Source: Ceraceosorus guamensis (Eukaryota > Basidiomycota > Exobasidiomycetes > Ceraceosorales > Ceraceosoraceae). Taken from it: DNA of 44,520 nucleotides. The stretch is taken from positions 1-44,520 of the forward strand of contig NW_020290113.1 of the NCBI RefSeq assembly GCF_003144195.1, read 5' to 3'. The notes below the pieces were generated by a model. That model saw only the letters and a list, made by a program, of their open reading frames with translations, was not told the origin of the DNA and searched no databases. The position numbers and the translations under genes were made by a program. Each line of letters opens with the position of its first letter. The stretch's first letter is position 1. This document shows positions 35,794 through 44,520 of this stretch, piece after piece.

Positions 35794-37626
35794 TTTCGAT
35801 GAGCTAAAGGTTGGATGATCAAGCTCTGTAGAATGTAGCAAGAGCAGAAGAGATGCTGGCGGGATGTGTAGGAAGTGGATGATGAGGGTCGCCGCAACGT
35901 TGCAGGTCGGCACCTTATTAGGTGAGGAATTGAAGCTCCTGCGACACCCTTCAGCAAGCGCGAGGGCACATTCACGAGTCGCGTTGCGTGGCAGCAGTCA
36001 GTGAGTTGGAGATGCCAGCCCAGACCAAAGCTTTGACACAGATTCAGATTTCAGGATGTTGACATCGACAAGCGCGTTTGCGATCAGAGATGATCGATCA
36101 GCTAGCTAGCCCATCTTGCGAGGGCCCCCTTGCCAGCCATCTCTAGCAGCAGCAATAAGCGGCAGGGTCGAGGTGATGCAGCGGAGATGGCGAGTCGTGA
36201 GTGTGAGTCTTAATCTTGTGGATTGCACTCACAATTGGTCCAGCGTTGGCGGGACACTGACCTGCTGCCCTCACGTCGCGTGGCTGTCTAGCGGAGGACC
36301 GGCTAGAACTGATCGTATGCACGCTTATCCATCTGCATTCAATTCACATTCAACCCTCGCCCATGCATATTCACGACTCGTGCTTGACTCCGGCAGCGGA
36401 CCAAGCTGGCGGGTGGGGGAATAACAGCAATTAAAGCTAGGCGGGAGAAGCAAGCACGCGAACCACGCTCTAGCGGAGGCCCTTCCTTGACGCGACGCGT
36501 GCAGCCATGCAGCCGGCCAGCTGTCGAACGTGGCTTGCCTGTCTGCGTTCGATCTTATCGCGATTAAGAATTTTGTACTCACCAATCAGCCATTCATTCG
36601 AGGTTCGAATTTGGCACAGTCTTGAGTGACCCGTAGATGAGAAATTGACCAGTCACGTGAAGCCACTATTCCTGGTTCGTGAATCCTGCATCTTGTGGGA
36701 TGGCAACTCCTGCAGGCTATGCGCACAGACTTTGTCGTGCCAATCGATGAATCAGTGAATGTGGCGAAGGTCAAGTCCAAGTGTGACGGCCTGTTGGCCT
36801 CGGTAGTCGTCTTTGTATCAAAACCAATAGTCTCCTGAGTAGTAGTGAGTGGCAGTCGCCGCTGCTGAGGACGAGGGTCAATTGCGCAGCTTAGTCGACA
36901 GCGTGAGCAGTCATGTTCGCGATCGCCTACTCGCGCCTTCCTCTAAACGACGTGCGGATGACGCTCACGCACACTCACGACGATTCGACGCTTACACTGT
37001 GACTCTTGACTGAAGACATTTCGAGCTCAGCTCAGCCCAGCTCCTATCCAAATCCAGACCTCACGACTAGCATGCGTACGAAGATGAGGTATATCTTGCA
37101 CAGGTGACAGGGCAGCGTATGAGAGCCTAGGCAGCAACGACCTGTCAAGACGTCGACGTCACGTGCAGGAAGTTGAGGGTGAGTCATCTGGAATATTTGA
37201 CTCGTGACTGCGAATCACCTGAATTGCGCAATCTAAGCCACGCGCATGTACCTGCATCTGTCTGCAAAGGAAAGGCGCTTTCGCCCCCATTCGGGCACAA
37301 GCGTCAAGAAGGAACCTGAATGGGACACTCACGCTGCGACTCTTGTTTTGACTGAAAACTACGACTGCATTCGTCTTTCGTGATTATTCGCGATTCGGTG
37401 ATTACCGTGAGCTCTCTTGGCAGCCTCAACAAGCATTGAAATTGCATAACGAGGCGGTGGACACGACGTGACATGATGAGTCTGACGGCTGTCATCAAAC
37501 TTGCCTTGCGCTCCACCACCATCCGGACGATGAAGGCCGCACCAGACACTACCAAGCATCGCTAGCCTCACTTTCAAGGCTGAACGTATAGCGCCCCATC
37601 GAGCAGGACGCAGCGACGTTGCAGTC
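35794..37626. other. Long divergent intergenic region between the F-box and transporter genes
   Basis: About 1.8 kb with no supported gene. TGACTC/TGAGTC and TCACGTG-like words are scattered here (for example near 36190, 36640, 37160 and 37200), without long arrays. The space is longer than the other promoters in the window. No RNA gene or mobile element was recognised. Confidence 0.5.
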
Positions 37627-39456
37627 ATGCACTCCGATACTTTCCCAGCTTCTGGCGCGACCTCAGCCCAGGAACAAGCTTCATCAGAGCAAGCGAACGA
37701 GAGAAGCAGCTTATTGTCCGCCAGTTCTCGACCTTCAGAGGAATCCTACGCACCGAGTGATGAAGAGTGGAAGCCAAGTACGAGACTGCGATTCATACAG
37801 GCAGTCACATGGATCAACGTCTTCCTCACTGGATTTGACTCGACCGTCGCAGCCAGCATCTACACCAAGGTGGCATCCGACTTTGGCGCCGCCAATAATG
37901 CTGTGTGGGTCAGCACAAGCTATCTCATCACTGCTGTCAGCTTCCAAGCCCTGTACGGCAGACTGTCTGATATACTTGGTAGAAGAGCCTTATTCCTTTT
38001 TGGGACTACAGTCTTTTCCATTGGGAGCTTGCTGTGCGGCGTGTCAAATAGCATGCTCGCTCTCAACATCTCTCGAGCAATCGCAGGATTAGGAGGAGGT
38101 GGTCTGATGACGATGGCCACTGTCGTGCTTTCGGACAATGTTCCTTTCAAGCGGAGGGGTCTCTACCAAGCGGCCAATAACCTCATGTATGGCTTAGGAG
38201 GCGCACTCGGTGCCTCGTGTGGCGGCATCGTTACACAGCTCATCGGCTGGCGGTATGTCTTCCTACTTCAGCTACCCTTGTCTCTAGCTGCGGTCTTGGG
38301 CGGTGCGCTGCTAGTCAAGGACCCAGAGGTGATGCCACTTCCGCGCGATGCTCCCATCGACCTAGCAGGTGCGATCACGCTCGTCGTCTCTGTCTCGGCA
38401 CTCCTGCTCGCGCTAAGCATGGGGGGAAATGAAATCGAGTGGTCTTCTTGGACCAGCATATCGCTTTTCGCCTTGGCATTCTCTTGCTTTTACGTCTTCT
38501 TCCGCGTTGCGGAAGCGCGAGCGACTGCACCGATTCTACCGGCAAGAATGGTGTTCGGCAGCAGGCTCTCGAAGTCGAACGTGGCCACGAACTTCTTGTC
38601 AGGAGCCAGCATCTATGCCACTCTTTTCACCGTTCCTCTCTACTTTCTAGGCTGTCGACTTGAGGACACTTCTCGAGTCGGAAAGCGTCTGATCCTGCCG
38701 GCTCTCGGATTTCCCATCGGCGCCATTGCAGCCGGCTACGTCATGTCCCGGTACGGCAAGCTTGGGACCCTCGTGCAGATTGGCTGCGTGGTCTTGACTC
38801 TTGGCAGTCTGCTGCCTCTGCAGTTCGACTTGGATGCCAGCGCCCCAACACGATCCGGGGTCTATTACTTTCTCCGGCTAATCCCGGTACAGATTGGTCA
38901 AGGCCTTATCAATCCCAGCAGTCTCTTTACGATGCTCGCTGCATTTCCTCATCAAGGTGTGTGAAGGCTGGCGAAATCTGCACCACGCTAGCAAAGCTGA
39001 TTGCCTGCGGCGCCCTCTCGTGCCTCGCGCCGCACAGATCAAGCCGTCGCCACATCTACTGTGTACTTGTGTCGCAGTCTTGGCAACGTCGCTGGTGTCG
39101 CAATGGGCTCTGCTATTTTGCAGAATTGGTTGCGTGCCAAGCTACCATCAGTGATCGACGCTGCGTTGCCGGATGCAAGCCCCATCGAGAAGGCAAGAAT
39201 TGTGGAAAACGTTCGACACTCCACCGATGCCATACGAGATTTGCCCGATAGTTACAGGGGAGCAGTTACTGCGACCTACGGGCGCGGCGTAATGGTCGCT
39301 CTGACTGCCGCTGCCGTACTTGCAGCTCTGTCATTCATTAGCAGCCTGTGGGCCAAGGGGGTGGGATTGCATAGATCGCCTGAGAGAAATAAGCCAGCGA
39401 CTGCTCGAACGGCATCAACGCCTGGGAACGAGACGCTGCCAGAACGTTTGCCTTAG
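37627..39456 (+). CDS. Major facilitator transporter, DHA2 (14-TM) type, probably vacuolar
   Basis: Two exons (37627-38956, 39038-39456) encode 582 residues. After a soluble N-terminus of about 60 residues, the chain is strongly hydrophobic, with spacing that fits 14 membrane segments. FDSTVAASIYTKVASDF, the motif A form GRLSDILGRR, GLGGGGLMTMATVVLSDNVP and the motif C form GLGGALGASCGG are those of the DHA2 drug:proton antiporter family, which includes the fungal vacuolar basic amino acid transporters Fnx1 and Vba. The N-terminus carries ERSSLL (residues 25-30), a match to the acidic di-leucine signal for AP-3 delivery to the vacuole, which favours a vacuolar site. The substrate cannot be told from sequence. 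The intron donor is GTGTGT, but the join HQDQAVATSTVYLCRSLG matches the family. Confidence 0.9.
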
Positions 39457-40233
39457 GTGCAGTCATCCTCATCGTTTGTGATTCCCTTGCCTGTGTGTAC
39501 TCCTTGGACAGTTTCACGTGTCAAGCCAGAACGATACATAGCATGCCAAAGGAACATTCCGCCTGACTCGGGAATGTCGTCTCGCACTCTTGATAGACTC
39601 GCCAGTCTATCCGCAGTCTCTGAACATCCTCCGTATAGTGGTGCGCTGCTCTGGGCTGGGGAATCCGGGTTGTGTCGCAAGCACATTTTCCCCCAAGATT
39701 TTCAAAACCTTAAAAACGGTCACTCTGCTGAGGCACACTGTTGGATTCCGCCTGCATGCAGTTGTGTAATGCCCTGCTTCCGATGCAGTCTCAAGACCAC
39801 AATGAAGGCTTTGACAGTTGGCTTGGCTATCTCCTCTGCCAAAGGGCCGTTCAGAGCGCAGGGAGCGGGCTCAATGTCAGGGCCCTTGTCACCATGGGCG
39901 ATAAGTTAGAGAGGCCTTTGACCTCCGCAGGCTTCATGTGCTTGAAGCACTCTTCATCATCGCATGCAATGCTATGCTGCTCGCAAACACTGTTGATGGG
40001 ACTGCTGCTCCAAAAGATGCACCAGATCAGCTTTGTTGGGCTGCTGCTGCACACCCACAGCCTCAGTCCGTTCCTCTTGGGGAAGGTAGTATCACCTGCC
40101 CGGATTGGCAAGTGCCTGTCAACACCTTGCCTGAGCCTGCCAATCTGGGTGGCATTGTTCAAGGCCCGCAAGCAGGTGATCCATTGCAAGGCAAGCACCC
40201 ACTGCTGTGTGGAACCCAACGCGCAGAGGATGG

Positions 40234-40300
40234 CCTGCAGCATAGTTCCTTTGAGATGTGTGAAGCAGCATCCAATGACCCCAAGCAGAGCATTCCACCT
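40234..40300 (+). repeat. SSFEM block, copy 1
   Basis: This 67-nt block is closely similar to 44074-44140. Both begin CTGCAGC(A/G)TAGTTCCTTTGA and end CAGAGCATTCCACCT. In one + frame both copies encode SSFEM-x-EA-x-S-x-DP-x-QSIPP, with most changes tolerated in that frame, which suggests coding descent. Confidence 0.75.
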
Positions 40301-40527
40301 ACGCCCAAGATCATCATGACAGTAGAGTCCAGGTGAAGGACAAAGTCCAAGTGAAGGACAAAGACAAGGAGAAGGATGAGCTCATGGAGGAGGATGAGCT
40401 TGCATTGGATACGGAGGTATATGAGCTCAGGGAGGACGGATACTTGTCTCCACATGCCTTGGACGCTGATGACAAGATGGCCAATGCAAACACGATCACA
40501 GGAGACTACAAATCAATCTTTGATTGA
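40279..40527 (+). CDS. Acidic lysine/aspartate-rich coding segment, unknown
   Basis: The + frame is open from about 40279 to the stop at 40527, without an ATG near its start, so it is probably an internal or terminal exon. It encodes a direct VQVKD-K-VQVKD-K repeat, then DKEKDELMEEDELALDTEVY and DADDKMANANTITGDYKSIF. The composition (charged, no long hydrophobic stretch) is protein-like and quite unlike the other frames. Its first part recurs at 43475-43531. The family is not recognised, and a complete gene cannot be drawn. Confidence 0.4.
   Translation, partial: PQAEHSTYAQDHHDSRVQVKDKVQVKDKDKEKDELMEEDELALDTEVYELREDGYLSPHALDADDKMANANTITGDYKSIFD
40327..40383 (+). repeat. VQVKD block, copy 1
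   Basis: This 57-nt block is nearly identical to 43475-43531. Within it GTCCAGGTGAAGGACAA is itself repeated as GTCCAAGTGAAGGACAA, so it is a tandem duplication that has then been copied. Confidence 0.8.
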
Positions 40528-40866
40528 TGGAGAGCAATGAATACAGCCTCAACAAGCACAGTAAGTCAGCACAAGGACTGAGGCGGCATTCTGCTAGCAT
40601 CCTGCTGACCTGTAGCACGTCCTTACTGCCTTGCAAAGACGTCTCTACTGGCCAATCAATCCTCAAATTCCCACAACAAGCACGCCAGGATTGCATATGT
40701 TCTTTTATCACATCAAAGCACACCAAACTTGACTCTCAATTGGTCTTTGGAAGTCCTTGCATTGGACAAGACAGCAACACACCCATATATACTGTTTAAT
40801 CACATCAATGAGCTTGCACCGCCTATTGAAGCCACTCAAAGGACCAGGGCGCAGAAGTTCTTGTAG
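40527..40866 (+). CDS. Possible two-exon small protein, unknown
   Basis: ATG at 40527 opens exon 1 (40527-40560), which ends at a GTAAGT donor. Exon 2 (40616-40866) follows a CTGTAG acceptor and ends at TAG, giving 94 residues. The protein starts MESNEYSLNKHTRPYCLAKT, and its second half reads NLTLNWSLEVLALDKTATHP and ILFNHINELAPPIEATQRTR. The intron of 55 nt is short but in range. The ATG overlaps the stop codon of the upstream acidic frame, so the two could belong to one gene spliced differently. No family is recognised. It sits in the repeat-rich region and may be a fragment. Confidence 0.35.
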
Positions 40867-40912
40867 TGGTTTACGCGCGTCCAAGTCCCATCACTCTGAT
40901 TGCAAATGACAA

Positions 40913-41113
40913 GGTGTGATCATGTGAACCAGAAATCTTGCCAAGCACGGACACTTGTCGACAGATTAGAGCGGTGTGACAAGATATCCTGAAGGCAAGT
41001 CCTATTACTCCGCTTGCGACGGACGAGGCTTGATGATGTGAACTAGAGATCTAGCCAAGCATGGACACTTGTTGACAGATATAGAGCAGTGTGACGAGAT
41101 ATCCTAAAGGCAT
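40913..41113. repeat. Direct repeat, two diverged copies with 114-nt period
   Basis: The two copies (about 40913-40999 and 41027-41113) share TGATSATGTGAAC, GCCAAGCAYGGACACTTGT and GACAAGATATCCT-like words at a constant offset of 114 nt, with scattered differences and one extra base in the second copy. No long open frame spans both. It may be part of a transposon end, a satellite remnant or a promoter duplication. Confidence 0.75.
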
Positions 41114-42449
41114 GATGTTAGACCGGTACTGCGGGGAGTAGCGGGTTCGCCAAGGCTGTTGGTCAACGACAGGCGCGACGAGGGGTTGGCTGAACCTTAC
41201 GTTACATCATCGACCTTGTTCTCTGCGCGCATACTTACATGACCTTCTGTCTAGGTCTCTACACCTTATTTGGCGGAGCGTCTATAGAATCAGGGTATGA
41301 ATAGTATTTGCGATGAGGTTCTTGGTCAACAAGTACCTTGCGAAGGAAAGACTACAAAAGGGGACTGCAAGGTTTGCGTTCGTCTGCGGCGCGTCTCTCG
41401 TGCAAGTGACTTGTCGAGGCTCTTGTGCGATAGGTCGCCGCTGTCACGTCACGTGTGCCGGGCGACGATCTCGGTCGTCGTCCTAACACATGACAAAAGA
41501 TGTCAAAAACCTCGAAAGTTGCTCTGCTTGCGGTAGAACAGATTGCGGCGCTCAGCAGTGTGCTGGCTCTCATCATCTCTCTTCTTTGCGGACTTACTTT
41601 GCTTGTGTCTCCTTGCAGCACTGTTCAAAATCCAGCGTTTGAATGTGCCCTGACCGCCAGGAATGATCTGTCGTCACATCAAATATCAGGCAAAGCGGGT
41701 TTGGTCGATGACACAGAAGCCATGACACAGAAGCCCCACGCGTCGCATCTCGATTGGTGTGCCGCTTTGAGCCAGAGGAGCTGGCTTTGCGGGGCTTCAG
41801 GGCTTTTGCGTTTGGCTCGTCGCTCACGGCTGGACCAAAGGGGTAGAAGAAAGTTTGTTTCAGTACGCACTTCGTCTGAAGCCATTGATAGCGTTCAAGA
41901 GCTTGTGATCCTGCGCTACGGGGTTTGGCGGGCCGGCCCAAAGCTTGGCGTGGACCAGATTTTCTCTTCCAAGCCTCCCACCTCAACAAGACGCGCATTT
42001 GAGCCGTTTGTCAACTTATGCCTACGTCTCCCACACCACCCTCTGGTTGCGCCAGCACTGTGTAGCCCCAACACTGCGAGATCCGAAAAGCTGCGGTGAT
42101 CAGCCTTTTAGACGTGCTCCTGGGTGATTGCTGCACCCCAAAATATGTCATTCTGTGCTTCCTTGCATTGAGAGTGCACATTGGGCAGCCTGACGATACC
42201 TTCTGCACTGATTGTAAACCCGCTACTATGTGTGAGTCCAGCCAAAGATGTTGTTGCGATGTGATGTGATGCAAGACCTGCATCGGAGACTGATGCTGGA
42301 ATGCATGCTGCCGCGCGGAGCGTGGACGTCTCGTCTGGAGCTGCAAGTCATCACGCTTGTCGAGTGATGGAAGCATGTTCACTGCAGGCTTGCCAGCCGA
42401 TGTCAAAGACCATTTGTCCTAGCAAGCTTGTGCAGCGTTGCGCATGCCT

Positions 42450-42845
42450 GCAGAGGTCGGTTGGCTGGCCAAACACCCTGCCAGAAACCTTGCTACTTGC
42501 TTGCCCTTACATCGCTCCTGGTCGACGTTCCAAAGAATTCACTGTGCTAGAGGATACAGCAGCTAGCCTCTCATCATCGGTCAAACAGGATCTGGCAAGT
42601 AGAATTGCTTCATTCCGACAAAGCAAGCGAGTTGTGGTGCAGGGTCATGAAGCGTGCACGCATGCTTTGACAATTGTGAATACATCTGTGGCTGCATACC
42701 AGGCGTATACGTTGTTAGTCGAGCATGGGTTTCTTGCTGTTTGTAGTCTTGCTTTGCTTGCGCTCCGCATGATCCTAGGAAAGAAGCCCTGGGGTCAGCT
42801 AGGACTTCTGCATACTTGGGTAAAGAGAGAGCACCTACTTTGAAT
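42450..42845 (+). other. Coding-like fragment, unknown
   Basis: One + frame in this interval (an open frame of 42301-42843) contains SKEFTVLEDTAASLSSSVKQ followed by LASRIASFRQSKRVVVQGHE and ALTIVNTSVAAYQAYTLLVE, which has helical heptads and looks like protein. The minus strand is also open over part of it. Neither reading matches a family that I know. It is reported so that it can be searched. Confidence 0.25.
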
Positions 42846-42924
42846 GCGCTCATGATCTCTGCAAAGGGTACATCTGCTACCTTCTTAGCGTCATGAAGTT
42901 ACTGACAAGAGAATTGCGCGCGCA

Positions 42925-43077
42925 TAGAAGTCAGAGTCATCACAGTCATTGGCTAGCAATGGCAGCTTGCTCCCCAAAAAGACCCCTGGACACTTCTTGA
43001 ATGTAAAGCATCACAAGATTGGCATCTACTCAGAGAGGGACTTCGACTTCCCAAAACCTGACCTAGGTACCACATGA
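42925..43077 (+). other. Coding-like fragment ending at a stop, unknown
   Basis: A + frame here reads SESSQSLASNGSLLPKKTPG, then HFLNVKHHKIGIYSERDFDF, and closes with PKPDLGTT at a stop codon. The mix of charged and hydrophobic residues is protein-like, and the frame lacks a nearby ATG, so it could be a last exon. The opposite strand is partly open too, but less protein-like. Confidence 0.25.
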
Positions 43078-43474
43078 GCAAGTACTGAGACAGCGGAGGC
43101 AGAGGGGTCAGAATCAATTGTCAATGCACGCTTGCAATTGACTCACCAGATCATTGAAGTTGGTTTGATTGCGGGCACCCTTGGTCTTGATCTGTGCTTG
43201 CAAGGCTTGGATCTTGTTTGCTTGGGCAGCAATGGTGCCCTTGAGCCCAGCAATCTTGTAAGCTCAGGATGCAATCATTCAAGCACGCAATGCGGAGATT
43301 AGCAGGCTCAAGAAACATCAAACCCCCTCACAGCAGCAGCTGCTCAATTGGTGCTTACAGGCGCAATCTCTCCCATCATCTCTCTTGCAGGTCCTTCTGG
43401 AAGGACAACAGGCACTGAGTGCCATTGGTGTGCAAGTCAAGCATGAGGACAGGCTGTCACCCAAGATGGAGGAA

Positions 43475-43531
43475 GTCCAGGTGAAGGACAAAGTCCAAGT
43501 GAAGGACTAAGATGAGGAGAAGGATGAGCTC
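43475..43531 (+). repeat. VQVKD block, copy 2
   Basis: This block is nearly identical to 40327-40383, with a few differences near the middle. Relative to the SSFEM block its order is reversed compared with the first copy (VQVKD comes first here), so the two loci are not a simple tandem duplication. Confidence 0.8.
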
Positions 43532-43718
43532 CCAACAACCAGATGATCCATGCAAAGGACCTGGATATCTACGCCAAGGACAAGGTGATCAAGGCTAAGA
43601 CAAGTATGATCTAAAGACAGGGTGCGGTGTACCGCCTTCTTGAAAAGGCTCAGATTGGTCCAATGGCAAGTGCCTCCTTGTCCCCAATCAGGGCATCCTC
43701 GATCAGGGCCACAATCCT

Positions 43719-44080
43719 GTGAGATCTTACAAAAGATCTTCCACACCTACCCCCATTGACCACCTGCGCTTCCAAGGTCACCTCCAGAACATCTCCAAGG
43801 CCATGGGCCATGTCACCCAGAGGCACAGTGCTGTCTACGAGCTCCTCAAAAAGGCTCAGGTCAATGCCATGGTGAGTTGCACTTGCGCTTGTGATTGGGT
43901 GGTAGGACTTGGCAGCCAGATCTGTGCAGTTGAAGGGCTGTTGCTCACCTTTCTTCTCTTTTGGCAGATCTCTGCGCTCTGCGCTGTTGCTGAGACTTGC
44001 AATGTTGGCTTGCCTCTGCATGACACCTTCAATGGCAACAATGTCCTCTATAGCAAGAGCTCTCCATCAGTTGTCTGCAG
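43719..44080 (+). other. Coding-like segment with a plausible intron, unknown
   Basis: The + frame reads PIDHLRFQGHLQNISKAMGH and HSAVYELLKKAQVNAM up to a GTGAGT donor at 43872. After a pyrimidine-rich stretch and a CAG acceptor at 43967, the same frame goes on with ISALCAVAETCNVGLPLHDT and FNGNNVLYSKSSPSVV. The intron (96 nt) keeps the frame. A related stretch, LLEKAQIGPM, lies just upstream near 43640. The SSFEM block follows directly. No family is recognised. Confidence 0.35.
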
Positions 44081-44140
44081 CGTAGTTCCTTTGAGATGCA
44101 TGAAGCCGTATCCAGTGACCCCCAGCAGAGCATTCCACCT
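44074..44140 (+). repeat. SSFEM block, copy 2
   Basis: This is the second copy of the block at 40234-40300. From here one + frame stays open to the right edge of the window (about 145 codons, including SKRYVVGSKPSVFKAVGERV), while the minus strand is also open from 44517 to 44209. Which of the two is coding cannot be decided from this window. Confidence 0.7.
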
Positions 44141-44314
44141 AGACCTCTTGGTCAAAGGCCAGTTGCAGCCCCTTTAAAGAGAGATGAGCAATTGTCCACA
44201 AGCAAGCGCTATGTGGTGGGATCCAAACCAAGCGTCTTCAAAGCTGTGGGAGAGCGGGTCAAGAATTGCGTCTCGCAAATGCTTGATGGGTCAGATGCAG
44301 GAACACATCCCTCG

Positions 44315-44364
44315 ACGGCAAGCACGTCTGCAGGAGGTTCCTTGACGGCAAGCACGTCTGCAGT
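44315..44364. repeat. Short direct repeat, 30-nt period
   Basis: GACGGCAAGCACGTCTGCAG occurs at 44315-44334 and again, unchanged, at 44345-44364. The period is a multiple of three, so either strand's open frame would carry a 10-residue repeat. Confidence 0.85.
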
Positions 44365-44520
44365 ACGTCTAGGGCCCTCAGGGACCTGGCCTTGGGCAGC
44401 AGCAATGGCCGCTACCTTCAGTTGTTTTACAGCTGTTGCGCAGCTGGCCTTGAATGCTTTGTGCCACATCTCCCTGATGACCCTGTCTGCACTTGGAAGT
44501 TTTCTTTCTGCTACCAAGAA

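Larger units (their letters stand above)
39457..44520. other. Repeat-rich accessory region with decayed coding fragments
   Basis: This 5-kb stretch differs from the rest of the window. It looks richer in A+T, holds no housekeeping gene, and contains several blocks present twice, listed separately. Coding-like fragments of 50-140 codons appear mainly on the + strand, with at least two plausible GT-AG introns (40561-40615 and 43872-43967). Some stretches are open on both strands. None of the fragments matches a transposase, helicase, integrase or reverse transcriptase motif that I can see. It may be a duplicated gene family of subtelomeric kind or remnants of an unrecognised transposon. It continues past the right edge. 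Confidence 0.5.

Noticed and set aside
16942-39456. Secondary-metabolite cluster suggested by an epoxide hydrolase and an MFS transporter
   Set aside because: They are 18 kb apart with housekeeping genes between them, and no core biosynthetic enzyme is present.
41500-42099. A 199-codon + open frame with a hydrophobic N-terminus
   Set aside because: The minus strand is open over the same stretch, the composition after residue 40 is not protein-like, and no splice or family evidence supports it.
42860-43020. Helicase- or Helitron-like reading on the minus strand (LPLLANDCDDSDFYARAILL)
   Set aside because: The resemblance is short and weak, no P-loop is seen, and the + strand reading of the same DNA is more protein-like.

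Overview
The window looks like nuclear DNA of a basidiomycete fungus, most likely a smut-lineage yeast or mould (Ustilaginomycotina). The reasons are G+C-rich coding sequence, many short GT-AG introns (about 60-200 nt) whose donors are mostly GTGAGT or GTGAGC, serine- and alanine-rich linkers, and heptamer tracts of the TGAATC/TGACTC kind between genes. The genus cannot be told from the sequence alone. No rRNA, tRNA, CRISPR array or telomeric array was seen.

Positions 1-39,456 hold eleven protein genes, in which 45 introns were placed by eye. In order they are: a large coiled-coil protein with a CC1-box-like motif and a C-terminal membrane anchor (+, 1506-5634); LTV1, a 40S ribosome assembly factor (-, 6321-9122); a small heat shock protein with a gap-type heat shock element upstream (+, 10616-11382); the fungal tRNA ligase TRL1 (-, 11999-15725); a nine-exon epoxide hydrolase (+, 16942-19245); mitochondrial aspartyl-tRNA synthetase (-, 19519-22675); an unrecognised fungal protein (+, 23708-25626); ELP1, the Elongator scaffold, in twelve exons (-, 25857-31203); a second unrecognised protein (+, 32084-34104); an F-box/leucine-rich protein (-, 34305-35793); and a DHA2-type major facilitator transporter with an acidic di-leucine signal (+, 37627-39456).

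The first ten genes alternate strand, so they are arranged as convergent and divergent pairs and there are no operon-like blocks. Convergent ends are close (200-690 nt). Divergent promoters are longer (0.9-1.8 kb) and carry the microsatellites. Three genes act in tRNA biology (TRL1, mitochondrial AspRS, ELP1), but on separate promoters, and nothing shows that they are co-regulated.

From 39,457 to the right edge the character changes. The sequence is visibly richer in A+T, no housekeeping gene is present, and several blocks occur twice (a 114-nt-period direct repeat, a block encoding V-Q-V-K-D repeats, a block encoding SSFEM, and a 30-nt-period repeat). Coding-like fragments on the + strand carry plausible introns. 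This looks like an accessory region built from duplicated and partly decayed copies of an unrecognised gene family or transposon. The most novel candidates in the window are this region and the membrane-anchored CC1-box protein.
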